Assembly: GCA_900759455.1 (NCBI GenBank)
Contig: CAAEVI010000004.1
Location: 1-23,850 of the forward strand
DNA length: 23,850 nucleotides
DNA from: Erysipelotrichaceae bacterium
GTDB taxonomy: Bacteria > Bacillota_I > Bacilli_A > Erysipelotrichales > Erysipelotrichaceae
Direction of reading: 5' to 3'
This document shows, piece by piece, positions 1 through 7,128 of the stretch (position 1 is the first letter of the stretch; the number at the start of each line of letters is the position of its first letter). Both the position numbers and the translations under genes were made by a program. A model generated the notes under the pieces. It saw only the letters and a program-made list of their open reading frames with translations, was not told where the DNA came from and made no database searches.

Positions 1-561
1 CAATGCATCAATAATGGATGATGATGCCTGTTCACCTTGAACATAAGCAGGATAGAGTGAAACACGGGCAATCGGCCACCGTTTATGGATCGTACTCAAT
101 ACGTCCTGCAAGGCAGCCCCTTCCTTTGCGGTAATTACCCCAATATTTTCCGCATATTCGGGAAGCTGCTGTTTGTGATCCTCATCAAACCATCCTTCTT
201 CATACAGTTTCTTTTTTAACTGCTCGAAACGAACATACAGTTCCCCTAATCCGTCACCGCGGATCTGTGTCACATAACACTGGACACTGCCTTGCGGTTC
301 ATACAGAGATATCGAACCTTTAATGATAACCTTTGCGCCGTCCTGCACATCAAAACGGCAACGAGATGCATAAGAGGCAAACATCACGCAGGAAAGCCGC
401 GCTTTGCTGTCTTTTAAAGTAAAATACCAGTGCCCGCTACGATGTTTTGTCAAATTGGATACTTCTCCTTGAATCAGGATGCCGCTGAGATAAGGATTTT
501 TTTCCAGTGTGCTTTTTATGTATGTAACGATTCTGCTGATCGGATAGATTTTTTCATTCAT
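1..561 (-). CDS. xseA: Exodeoxyribonuclease VII large subunit, N-terminal part (runs off window)
   Basis: The first 187 codons are present and the gene continues beyond position 1. The product is the large subunit of exonuclease VII, which with XseB degrades single-stranded DNA to oligonucleotides. The visible part is the N-terminal OB-fold: it begins MNEKIYPISRIVTYIKS, followed by GEVSNLTKHRSGHWYFTLKD, the signature of this domain. The downstream stretch ENIGVITAKEGAALQDVL begins the catalytic domain. The ATG at 561 follows the nusB stop codon by one base, so translation is probably coupled; there is no clear Shine-Dalgarno beyond weak GGAT inside nusB. nusB followed by xseA is a conserved Firmicutes order, although folD, which lies between them in Bacillus subtilis, is absent here. 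The identity is clear; the C-terminal half cannot be judged. Confidence 0.93.
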   Translation of the reverse strand, partial: MNEKIYPISRIVTYIKSTLEKNPYLSGILIQGEVSNLTKHRSGHWYFTLKDSKARLSCVMFASYASRCRFDVQDGAKVIIKGSISLYEPQGSVQCYVTQIRGDGLGELYVRFEQLKKKLYEEGWFDEDHKQQLPEYAENIGVITAKEGAALQDVLSTIHKRWPIARVSLYPAYVQGEQASSSIIDAL

Positions 562-562
562 C

Positions 563-943
563 CTAGAATTTATCCAAAACGCCGTTAATCAGTTTATAGG
601 CATCTTCATCGCAGTATTTTTTTGCCAAATTTACCGCTTCATCAATAACAATAGCCTTTGGTACCAATTCTAAGTCAATCTCACAGCATGCCATCAGCAA
701 AATTGCCTGTTCCACATAGCCTAAGCGTTCAAATTCCCAGTCTCCGCTCAGTTTGCCGCTGATTTTCTCAATATAAACATCTTTATACCGGACTGTGTCC
801 ATGGTAATCGTATACAAAAACTGATCAATTTCATTGCTTTCGCAGTTTTCATATACACATTCACGAATATCTTTACCAAGCAGCAAATGCTGATAAAGCG
901 ATGTCATTGCGATTTCTCTCATTTTATGTCGGTTCATAGCCAT
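563..943 (-). CDS. nusB: Transcription antitermination factor NusB
   Basis: NusB binds boxA RNA together with S10 (NusE) in rRNA antitermination complexes. The 126-residue product is all helical by composition and is slightly short for the family (about 130-150). The C-terminal block with KAIVIDEAVNLAKKY and then KLINGVLDKF is diagnostic: it packs the second helical bundle. The N-terminus carries the usual R-x-x-A-x-x-x-L-Y pattern (REIAMTSLYQHLL). AGGAGG sits 8 bases before the ATG at 943. The stop is one base from the xseA start, and the upstream 5'-nucleotidase ends 22 bases before, so these genes look like one transcription unit. Confidence 0.95.
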   Translation of the reverse strand: MAMNRHKMREIAMTSLYQHLLLGKDIRECVYENCESNEIDQFLYTITMDTVRYKDVYIEKISGKLSGDWEFERLGYVEQAILLMACCEIDLELVPKAIVIDEAVNLAKKYCDEDAYKLINGVLDKF

Positions 944-965
944 ATAATTGTCCTCCTGTCATCAA

Positions 966-1862
966 TCATTCACTCTTATAAGGCACACGGGCGCTCGGCA
1001 CGACCTCGCTTGCCGGGGAAGCATGCACATCCTGATCATCAAAAAAGATGTGTGCTCCAAATTTCTGCAATATATCCTTTTTTTGCATTCCGCCTAGAAA
1101 AAAAGCTTCATCGATGCGGACATTCCATGCCCTAAGCGTTCGGATCACACGTTCCTGGGCAGGTGCATTTCTTGCAGTGACCAATGCGGTCCGAATCGGT
1201 GCCTGATTAGGCGGAAAATTTTCCTGAAGTTTAGAAAGTGTTTTTAAAAAATTGGCAAAAGGTCCTTTAGGTAAAGGCTTTTTCGCATTCGCTCTTTCAT
1301 ATTCGACAAAAGCCTTCAATCCTTTTTCCTGATAAATTTTTTCTGACTCATCGGAAAATAAAACTGCATCACCGTCAAAAGCAATTCTGATCTGCTGCAG
1401 CTGTTCTGCCGGATAACGCTTGAGATGCGAATAGATAATTCCCGCAGCGAACCCTGCGTCGATCGCGTTTTGCACATCTTCTTCATCTGCCGACAAGAAC
1501 AAGTCGACGCCAAACGATTCAAGATAATTGGCAAGACTTTCTCCTCCGCTCAAAACAGCTCTGGTAATGTCCAGACCATAGTGTTCTATGGAGCGAAAAA
1601 CCCGTAATGATGTATCTGCACTGTTGCGCGACATGATGATCACTTCGACCAGGCGCTGCTGACTAAGCGTGTTTAAATGAAGCAGCGCTTTTACGAGCGC
1701 AAATCCGCTGCCCGGTTTCAGCACATCATCCTCATGTTCGATCTGATATGTACTGTACGCATCCAGCCCCTCTTTTTCAAAAATCTCATTTTCTTTCGTA
1801 AGATCAAATAAGGCTCTGGAAGAAATACCAACGACCAGACAGTTTTCAAAAGATACAGCCAT
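966..1862 (-). CDS. Cytosolic 5'-nucleotidase (NT5C1-like family)
   Basis: This 298-residue protein resembles the 5'-nucleotidase family of Pfam PF06189, known in animals as NT5C1A/B and found in scattered bacteria, which dephosphorylates nucleoside 5'-monophosphates such as AMP. The sequence shows the family hallmarks: TALVTARNAPAQERVIRTLR near residues 228-247, then IDEAFFLGGMQKKDIL, then the acidic HIFFDDQDVH near the C-terminus, a HAD-like arrangement. There is no signal peptide, so it is probably cytosolic. AAGGAGG lies 7 bases before the ATG at 1862. It sits between the Asp23-family gene and nusB, where Bacillus carries only nusB, so it looks like an insertion into an old gene block. 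A terminator-type hairpin lies immediately upstream. The family call is good; the substrate is inferred. Confidence 0.85.
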   Translation of the reverse strand: MAVSFENCLVVGISSRALFDLTKENEIFEKEGLDAYSTYQIEHEDDVLKPGSGFALVKALLHLNTLSQQRLVEVIIMSRNSADTSLRVFRSIEHYGLDITRAVLSGGESLANYLESFGVDLFLSADEEDVQNAIDAGFAAGIIYSHLKRYPAEQLQQIRIAFDGDAVLFSDESEKIYQEKGLKAFVEYERANAKKPLPKGPFANFLKTLSKLQENFPPNQAPIRTALVTARNAPAQERVIRTLRAWNVRIDEAFFLGGMQKKDILQKFGAHIFFDDQDVHASPASEVVPSARVPYKSE

Positions 1863-1882
1863 GCTCGTTCCTCCTTACAATC

Positions 1883-1909
1883 AAAAAAAGAAATCCGTTA
1901 GGATTTCTT
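1883..1909 (-). terminator. Intrinsic terminator overlapping the Asp23-family stop codon
   Basis: A perfect 9-bp stem (AAGAAATCC / GGATTTCTT) with a 4-base loop is followed on the minus strand by a run of five further Ts. The first base of the stem lies inside the stop codon at 1908-1910. It stands only a few bases upstream of the ribosome binding site of the 5'-nucleotidase gene, so it would separate that gene from the spoIIIAH/Asp23 transcript unless readthrough occurs. Confidence 0.75.
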
Positions 1910-2237
1910 AAAAGACGAAGCCGACAACCCGGATATCAATTTTCTCCGGTGTATATTCACTCATGTGCGATATGCTTTCAAAGATCTTTTTCTGCAGCTT
2001 GCTGCATGCATCACTAACATTTGCAGTATATTTTACCTTTACTTCAATGGTCAACACCATCTTGTTATCGACCAGTTTGCAGCTGATCGGATATTTGAAT
2101 AAATTCCCGCTTTCATTCAATACGATTGAATTTTCCTCATCTATTGCTATTCGGGCTATTGTCGTAAACACAGACTTGTTCAAGGCAACAATGCCAATCT
2201 CATTCTGTGGCTGAATCACGATATAATCTTGAGCCAT
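1908..2237 (-). CDS. Asp23/Gls24 family protein (YqhY-like)
   Basis: A 109-residue Asp23/Gls24 (DUF322) protein. Family members such as B. subtilis YqhY and YloU are small cytosolic proteins linked to envelope stress or to acetyl-CoA carboxylase control. The pattern IGIVALNKSVFTTIARIAIDE and the later VKVKYTANVSDACSKLQKKI with the final IDIRVVGFVF fits the family. I place the start at ATG 2237, preceded by AGAAGGTGA at a good distance. An upstream in-frame start at 2273 overlaps the spoIIIAH stop by four bases and lacks a clear ribosome site. In B. subtilis the YqhY gene lies between accC and nusB, downstream of spoIIIAH; here it directly follows spoIIIAH by 32 bases, so the two are probably co-transcribed. 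The exact function is unknown. Confidence 0.85.
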   Translation of the reverse strand: MAQDYIVIQPQNEIGIVALNKSVFTTIARIAIDEENSIVLNESGNLFKYPISCKLVDNKMVLTIEVKVKYTANVSDACSKLQKKIFESISHMSEYTPEKIDIRVVGFVF

Positions 2238-2269
2238 TTTATCACCTTCTGGCAATATTATACCAAACA

Positions 2270-2767
2270 TCACGCACTTTTAAAAGTAACTTCCAGCAAA
2301 TAATTATCTTTTACAATCTGATATGCTGTATTCATTGCTGTATTGACATTTTCCTTATTTTCCTCGCTCCCAAAGATCGTAATACGGCAAACGCCGTCAC
2401 TGATTTCCACAGCAGTATCCATTTTTTTTGCGGACAGTTTCGATTCAATTTCTTTTTGCTGCTGCTGAATATTCTTTAATTCTTCAATCTTGGCAAGTGC
2501 TTCCTGTTTCTCGCTTTCACTGCTGTCGGATGCCGCCATAACCGCCGTTGCCGCATTGATCTGTTCATTCAGATTCTTCTCGATTGTCTCCTGCATTGTA
2601 GTGCTGCCTTCCTCATCAGCTGATGATGTATCGTCTGTCTTTGTGCTTTCCTGCTGTGTCTCTTCACTGATTACTGCAGTGATATCATTGGGTAAAGTTA
2701 CATAGTATACTGACAGCATCAGGATCAATGAAAACAAGGTAAGAAAAGCCAGTGCCTGTTTATTCAT
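2270..2767 (-). CDS. spoIIIAH: Stage III sporulation protein AH-like (SpoIIIAH)
   Basis: SpoIIIAH is made in the mother cell and pairs with forespore SpoIIQ across the septum to form the feeding-tube channel. This 165-residue protein has one N-terminal membrane segment (about residues 5-25, LAFLTLFSLILMLSVYYVTL), a low-complexity Ser/Thr/Asp/Glu linker (about 33-60), and a C-terminal ring-building domain of the YscJ/FliF type containing SDSSESEKQEALAKIEELK and a final VNTAMNTAYQIVKDNYLLEVTFK. The overall shape matches the family, which is usually 160-230 residues. AAAGGAGG precedes the ATG at 2767. The rest of the spoIIIA operon is not next to it; a RelA/SpoT-domain gene lies upstream instead. 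A sigma-E-like promoter lies just upstream (2791-2820). Confidence 0.85.
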   Translation of the reverse strand: MNKQALAFLTLFSLILMLSVYYVTLPNDITAVISEETQQESTKTDDTSSADEEGSTTMQETIEKNLNEQINAATAVMAASDSSESEKQEALAKIEELKNIQQQQKEIESKLSAKKMDTAVEISDGVCRITIFGSEENKENVNTAMNTAYQIVKDNYLLEVTFKSA

Positions 2768-2790
2768 GGGATATCCTCCTTTGCTGTTCT

Positions 2791-2820
2791 ATCATATGTA
2801 TATTCGCAAAGGAGTATGAC
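2791..2820 (-). promoter_or_regulatory. Candidate sigma-E (sporulation) promoter of spoIIIAH
   Basis: On the minus strand GTCATACT is separated by 14 bases from CATATGAT. The B. subtilis sigma-E consensus is close to GTCATATT, about 14 bases, CATACAAT, and the spoIIIA operon is a known sigma-E target. The predicted start point would be near 2784, giving a leader of about 17 bases that contains the ribosome site. No sigma-A pair with proper spacing is visible here. This is a motif match judged by eye. Confidence 0.5.
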
Positions 2821-2838
2821 CGATAAAACGTTCTTCAA

Positions 2839-4218
2839 TCATTCATTTCGGTCAAAAATCTCTTTTGTGCATTTGATCCATTCCAAACGATAAGCGTCAC
2901 GATACTGCATGAAGTCACGATAAGAAATCGTGCGCTGTTCCAGCTCTTCGACAAAATGAACAAAAGCCGCATTTACTTGCTTCATCTTATCGTCATGAAG
3001 AATATGAATGGTTCCGATTTCGATCAATGAATCCGCCAGCATCTGCATGCATTCCTCATGCAATATATCCGCTTCATTCAAATCCAGCTTCACGAAGCTT
3101 GTATTCAGCCAGTAATCATCAACCAGATAATTTTTGATTACTTTCAAGAATAAAACAAAATCATTGATGTTATTGCCAGGCTCGATGGCAAACAGCATCC
3201 GAAAAAAAACATACCAGTCATAATCGACATTGATAACGGAGAGCAGATAATTTCCTAAACTTTGAATGAAGCAGTCTTTGCTCTTCAGTTCTTCTTCCAT
3301 CGTGATTTCATTCGTAAAATTCACTTCAACTGAATTTAATTTGCGAAACGTATGGAACAAGGCACTGATACGGTCAGAGTCCGTGTATGTTCGATGCATT
3401 CCATTCAGAAATATATAATGTCCCAAAATCGTCGAAGTGTTTTTGATATTCATCGTAAAACCAACAGAATCCATCATCTTCATCGCAAAAATATCATTGA
3501 TCCCTTTCGTGATCAGGCTTTCAAATCCGCTTTGCGTAACCGACGGATTATTTTGGGAATCATCCTGCATCTGATCAAAAATAATATTCATTTGCCGATC
3601 TACAATTGTCAGAGAAGCTTTTAACGAAGCAAGCAGCTCCTTCATGAAATCATCATAAACATAGTAATTCGAATTTTTATAAACGAGTTTGTGTTCGATT
3701 TCACTCCAGAAAGTATTAACCAAAGATTTGATCTGCAATTCCACATTCACTTTTTTTCCTTCACTTACATAACAGCCGTCTACCCTATAAATAGAAAATC
3801 CGTTTTTTTGTATCTGCGGCTGTTTGGAGTGAATTTCCATATGAAGCTCAGGATGATCCGGATGATAAAAGAATCCATCCTCATCCTGCTGCGTCAGCTT
3901 TTCTCTCAGTTCATTCAATAACAGAAACTCTTCATGAATAAATCGGCACTCGATGCTTACGCCTATCAGATCACTGAGATGATCCAGTATTTGTTCAGCA
4001 TGATCATATTCCATATAAAAACGATTTCGAATTATTTTTTCTCGCAGACTTTCCTTGGATTTGATGCGTCCTCGTATGTCGATCACCATTTCATTCTCAT
4101 CAGACAGAACATTTCGAAGGATACTTCGAACGTTTTGCAGACACGCTTCATAAAACGTTTGATTTTCCTGCAGAGTTGACAGCGTTTCATCAATGACATC
4201 AAACACTCTTAAACGCAA
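2839..4218 (-). CDS. Divergent RelA/SpoT nucleotidyltransferase-domain protein
   Basis: The N-terminal ~180 residues resemble the (p)ppGpp synthetase domain: GRIKSKESLREK (about 51-62), SDLIGVSIECRF (82-93), NGFSIYR (139-145), and VELQIKSLVNTFW plus SEIEH (159-176), which keeps the catalytic-type Glu and the W-x-E-x-EH end. Two motifs differ from active synthetases: the Arg after D-x-x-G is Ser, and the guanine-binding G-Y-x-S-x-H is G-F-S-I-Y-R. About 280 further residues form a mostly helical C-terminal region with no recognisable TGS, ACT or HD hydrolase domain. I choose TTG 4218 because GGAAGGAGGA ends 6 bases before it; an alternative TTG at 4236 would hold that ribosome site inside its own codons. 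The start overlaps the ribF end by 10 bases. Activity is unproven; it could be a degenerate or altered-specificity enzyme. Confidence 0.75.
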   Translation of the reverse strand: MRLRVFDVIDETLSTLQENQTFYEACLQNVRSILRNVLSDENEMVIDIRGRIKSKESLREKIIRNRFYMEYDHAEQILDHLSDLIGVSIECRFIHEEFLLLNELREKLTQQDEDGFFYHPDHPELHMEIHSKQPQIQKNGFSIYRVDGCYVSEGKKVNVELQIKSLVNTFWSEIEHKLVYKNSNYYVYDDFMKELLASLKASLTIVDRQMNIIFDQMQDDSQNNPSVTQSGFESLITKGINDIFAMKMMDSVGFTMNIKNTSTILGHYIFLNGMHRTYTDSDRISALFHTFRKLNSVEVNFTNEITMEEELKSKDCFIQSLGNYLLSVINVDYDWYVFFRMLFAIEPGNNINDFVLFLKVIKNYLVDDYWLNTSFVKLDLNEADILHEECMQMLADSLIEIGTIHILHDDKMKQVNAAFVHFVEELEQRTISYRDFMQYRDAYRLEWIKCTKEIFDRNE

Positions 4219-5156
4219 AGTGATTCCTCCTTCCAATGCGGATGCTGCTCAAACAGCAACTGAATGTGTTCCTTATCCGTTTTCAGCTGCCAAATCAAAT
4301 CCTCTCTGGAATCAAAGCGACATTCCTTACGAACAAAATCCACAAAATAAAACGTAACCGGTTCATCATAAATCATCTCGTCAAAATCAAATATATTTGC
4401 CTCTATCGTAATGTTCTCATTGTTGAAGGTAGGGTTATTTCCTACATTGATCATTGCGATATGGTATTTTTCTCTTACCTGTACAATACCGGCATAAACT
4501 CCGGCATGCGGAAGCAGGTAATGATCTCTCATGCACAGATTTGCCGTAGGAAAATGCATTGTCGTCCCTCTGCGAAAACCTCTTGCGACATTACCGCGCA
4601 AAAAATAAAACCTGCCGAGCAGCGATGCCGCTTTTTGTACATTGCCTTCCTGAATCAACTGCTCGACTCGTGTTGAAGAAATACGGACTCCATCATAAGT
4701 AATCGGTTCAACGACAAAAACCTCAAAATCTTTTTGCTGCAAAAGGGTTTCTGTATTTCCCTTTCCAAACTGCCCATAATGAAAATCATGTCCGCAAATC
4801 AGTTTTCGAACCTGAATGCCTCGTAGCAGATCATGAAATGCATCGATTGTAAGATCTGCCATTTCTTTAGTAAAATCAAGAATAATGAATTCTTTGATCC
4901 CTGCTTTTTCAGCAATCAGCTGCCGGTCTTTCATGGTCGTCAAATGTGCGGGATCATGCATGCCCCGCAGCACGACCCAAGGGTCCGGTTCGAAAGTGAT
5001 CAGGGCCGGCAGTGTTTGATTCTGCGCCGCACTCTTGACAACTTCTTCCACCAGCCTCTGATGACCAAGATGCAGACCGTCAAAATAACCGATACATGCG
5101 GTAAGATCTTGTCCAAAGCTGTATTTTTTATGTAATGATATCGTTGTGATGTTCAT
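4209..5156 (-). CDS. ribF: Bifunctional riboflavin kinase / FMN adenylyltransferase
   Basis: RibF converts riboflavin to FMN and then to FAD. The N-terminal adenylyltransferase domain shows GYFDGLHLGHQ (about 23-33), the (H/T)xGH nucleotidyl-transferase motif, and ISSTRVEQLI (about 162-171). The C-terminal flavokinase domain shows RGTTMHFPTANL and later INVGNNPTFNN. Length (315) matches the family. I prefer ATG 5156, which has AGGTGA five bases upstream; GTG 5165, directly abutting the truB stop, is the alternative. truB-ribF is a widespread order. No FMN riboswitch precedes it. Confidence 0.95.
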   Translation of the reverse strand: MNITTISLHKKYSFGQDLTACIGYFDGLHLGHQRLVEEVVKSAAQNQTLPALITFEPDPWVVLRGMHDPAHLTTMKDRQLIAEKAGIKEFIILDFTKEMADLTIDAFHDLLRGIQVRKLICGHDFHYGQFGKGNTETLLQQKDFEVFVVEPITYDGVRISSTRVEQLIQEGNVQKAASLLGRFYFLRGNVARGFRRGTTMHFPTANLCMRDHYLLPHAGVYAGIVQVREKYHIAMINVGNNPTFNNENITIEANIFDFDEMIYDEPVTFYFVDFVRKECRFDSREDLIWQLKTDKEHIQLLFEQHPHWKEESLCV

Positions 5157-5165
5157 CTGATTCAC

Positions 5166-6002
5166 CTACCATATTCCTCTGGCACATTTGTAAACATCCT
5201 GATGACTGTGATCATAAATAGCAATCGTCACACCGTTATCCTGAACTCGCACCCGTCGAGGCATTCCGTCCGGACACATATGCACGCTCTTTCCGTTATA
5301 AATATCAGCAATCGGTTCATAATGAGCCACCGGGATATGATCCAAAATTGAATCTACTATCAAAAGTGTAAAGTTTCCTTCCCGCACTTCTTCAAGCGTC
5401 GCACAATCCGTCAATGAAAAGCGCCCCACTTTAGTCCGTATCAGGGAGGACATACAGCCTATATTACCGCTGCGTTGTGCCATATCACGACATAACGCAC
5501 GAACATAAGTGCCGCTGCTGCACGCAACACGAAAGCTGAGATTTTGTTCATCCAAAACTTCGATTTCATGAATGTTCACTGTCCGTTTTGGCAGTTCGAT
5601 TTCCTCTTTTGCTCTGGCATATTCATAAAGCTTTTTCCCGTTTACTTTGATGCTCGAGATGATAGGGGGCACCTGTTCCTGTTCCCCGACAAATTCCCTG
5701 CACAATGCAGAGAAGTCTTTAATCGGAACCACTTCGCGCTGCTCCAGGATTTCTCCCCAGCAGTCATCGCTCAATGTCCGTACCCCTAACTGCAGCTGCG
5801 CAACATATTCTTTGTCGGTATCTGCCAAATATGGAAGTACTTTGCAGGCTTTCCCTATCAATACCAGCAGCACTCCTTGTGCCTGCGGATCCAGCGTACC
5901 GCTATGTCCGATTTTCTTTTCATGCAGAATCCGCCGCAAAGCGTTCACCACATCATGAGAAGTCATATTTTGTTCTTTATTGATCAGTAAAACTCCATCC
6001 AT
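5166..6002 (-). CDS. truB: tRNA pseudouridine(55) synthase TruB
   Basis: TruB makes pseudouridine 55 in the T-loop of tRNAs. The 278-residue product starts MDGVLLINKEQNMTSHDVV and contains the catalytic motif GHSGTLDPQAQGVL with Asp38; the usual sequence is GTLDPxAxGVL, so the active site is intact. A middle block with QVPPIISSIKVNGKKLYEYAR and SSGTYVRALCRDM is also typical. The C-terminal PUA-like part is short. The start ATG 6002 is the only sensible one, yet its ribosome site is poor: AGGA is almost adjacent to the ATG. A hairpin ends about 12 bases upstream. It heads the truB-ribF-RelA-like unit. Confidence 0.95.
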   Translation of the reverse strand: MDGVLLINKEQNMTSHDVVNALRRILHEKKIGHSGTLDPQAQGVLLVLIGKACKVLPYLADTDKEYVAQLQLGVRTLSDDCWGEILEQREVVPIKDFSALCREFVGEQEQVPPIISSIKVNGKKLYEYARAKEEIELPKRTVNIHEIEVLDEQNLSFRVACSSGTYVRALCRDMAQRSGNIGCMSSLIRTKVGRFSLTDCATLEEVREGNFTLLIVDSILDHIPVAHYEPIADIYNGKSVHMCPDGMPRRVRVQDNGVTIAIYDHSHQDVYKCARGIW

Positions 6003-6014
6003 TTCCTATTTCAT

Positions 6015-6097
6015 GTCATCAAATTAAAAAAGAATTTGATGACTTCCTTTCTAGCCTGATAAACTCATGAATATACTGTGCAGGTCACTCAGTATAT
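6015..6097 (-). promoter_or_regulatory. Structured 5' leader of truB (two hairpins)
   Basis: Two stem-loops lie in the ~130-base leader. The first has an 8-bp perfect stem, ATATACTG/CAGTATAT (6071-6078 with 6090-6097). The second has an 11-bp perfect stem, GTCATCAAATT/AATTTGATGAC (6015-6025 with 6033-6043), with an A/T-rich 7-base loop, ending 12 bases before the truB start. Neither is followed by a T-run on the minus strand, so they are not ordinary terminators. They do not match the FMN riboswitch core. Confidence 0.5.
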
Positions 6098-6142
6098 ATT
6101 TTAAAAATGAGATTTTCCCTTGGGATACAAGATCCATTGCAT

Positions 6143-6171
6143 ATTATAACATACTTTTATTTCTTCATGTC
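6143..6171 (-). promoter_or_regulatory. Probable sigma-A promoter of the truB operon
   Basis: A perfect -10 TATAAT (6143-6148) with an upstream TGT makes an extended -10 (TGTTATAAT). The -35 region at 17 bases (GACATG) is weak. The start point would be near 6136, giving a leader of about 134 bases. Confidence 0.55.
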
Positions 6172-6219
6172 GTTTGTTGCTGTTTCACATGATTTAACAC
6201 ATCCGCATTTATCTTCCAA

Positions 6220-6248
6220 TTGTTTTTTTTTTACAAACTGGTTATAAT
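6220..6248 (+). promoter_or_regulatory. Probable sigma-A promoter of the ttcA-like gene
   Basis: TTGTTT (6220-6225), a 17-base T-rich spacer and a perfect TATAAT (6243-6248). The start point would be near 6254, only some 17 bases before the ATG at 6271 and just ahead of the ribosome site. It is divergent from the truB promoter about 70 bases away. Confidence 0.6.
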
Positions 6249-6270
6249 GGTTCAGAATGGAGTGAAACCA

Positions 6271-7014
6271 ATGAATTTACAGACTATTCTTCGCAAGATC
6301 CGTCGCGCAGATCATGATTACCATCTGATCGAAGATGGAGACGTCATAGCTGTCGGTGTATCCGGCGGAAAAGATTCAATGCTGCTGTTATGTGCCTTGC
6401 AAATGTATTCTCGTTTTAAAGATAAAAATTTCCGAGTGGTAGGCATTCATATCAACATGGGCTTCCCCGATATGGATTTTAGCGAAGTTGATGCCTTTTG
6501 TGAAAAATGGAATATTGAACTGCACCATTTTCCGTCTTCCATTTACGAAATATTAAAACGCAATTTGGCCAAAGACGGTTCACTGCAGTGTTCCCTGTGT
6601 TCAAAATTCAAAAAAGCAACTGTCATCACAGCCGCGAAAGAACTCGGCTGTACGAAAGTTGCTTTCGGTCATCACAGTGACGATGCAGTCGAAACACTTT
6701 TCCTAAATATGATTCACGGAGGAAAAATTGCCACATTTTTGCCAAAAATGTATATGAGCCGTACAGATACGACTTTTATCCGCCCCTTGATTTACTGTTA
6801 CGAAAGTGATATTCGTAATGCCCAGCAAAACAACGAAATTCCTTTTGTAAAAAGCACATGTCCCAATGACGGTTTTACACAAAGACAGGACGTTAAAGAA
6901 ATGCTGCAGAAGCTCTATGAAGATTACCCTATGGCAAAAGGAAATTTCATTTATATGCTGCACAATCTTAAGCAGGTTGCACTATGGGAAACGGTTCAGG
7001 AAGACGATTCATAA
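6271..7014 (+). CDS. ttcA: TtcA-like tRNA 2-thiocytidine biosynthesis protein
   Basis: TtcA-family enzymes use ATP and a [4Fe-4S] cluster to put sulfur on C2 of cytidine 32 in tRNA. The PP-loop motif SGGKDS is at residues 31-36. The three cluster cysteines expected for TtcA are present: Cys107 and Cys110 in LQCSLCSKFKK, and Cys197 in KSTCPNDG. The GHHSDDAVETLFLNM segment is also typical. I start at ATG 6271, preceded by GGAGTGA; the frame is open back to 6220 but that part has no conserved content and lies over the promoter. The 247-residue length is short compared with E. coli TtcA (about 310), as in many Firmicutes homologs. Exact tRNA position is inferred from the family. Confidence 0.82.
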   Translation: MNLQTILRKIRRADHDYHLIEDGDVIAVGVSGGKDSMLLLCALQMYSRFKDKNFRVVGIHINMGFPDMDFSEVDAFCEKWNIELHHFPSSIYEILKRNLAKDGSLQCSLCSKFKKATVITAAKELGCTKVAFGHHSDDAVETLFLNMIHGGKIATFLPKMYMSRTDTTFIRPLIYCYESDIRNAQQNNEIPFVKSTCPNDGFTQRQDVKEMLQKLYEDYPMAKGNFIYMLHNLKQVALWETVQEDDS

Positions 7015-7077
7015 ACATGCATTAGTGAAGCCGCTGCCTTTTGTGCTAGACGATAGCGGTAATTGACATCATGCATT

Positions 7078-7111
7078 AAAGCCTTCACGTTTTTATGACG
7101 CTGAGGGCTTT
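7078..7111 (+). terminator. Hairpin downstream of the ttcA-like gene
   Basis: AAAGCCTTCA pairs with TGAGGGCTTT (10 pairs, one G-T) around a 14-base loop. The following sequence TTTATTATG is only moderately T-rich, so termination may be weak. Its place 63 bases past the stop at 7014 supports a terminator. Confidence 0.5.
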
Positions 7112-7128
7112 ATTATGCTTCCTCACCG

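Noticed and set aside
6003..6148. FMN riboswitch controlling ribF
   Set aside because: None of the conserved FMN aptamer segments are in the truB leader, and the hairpins do not form its six-helix junction.
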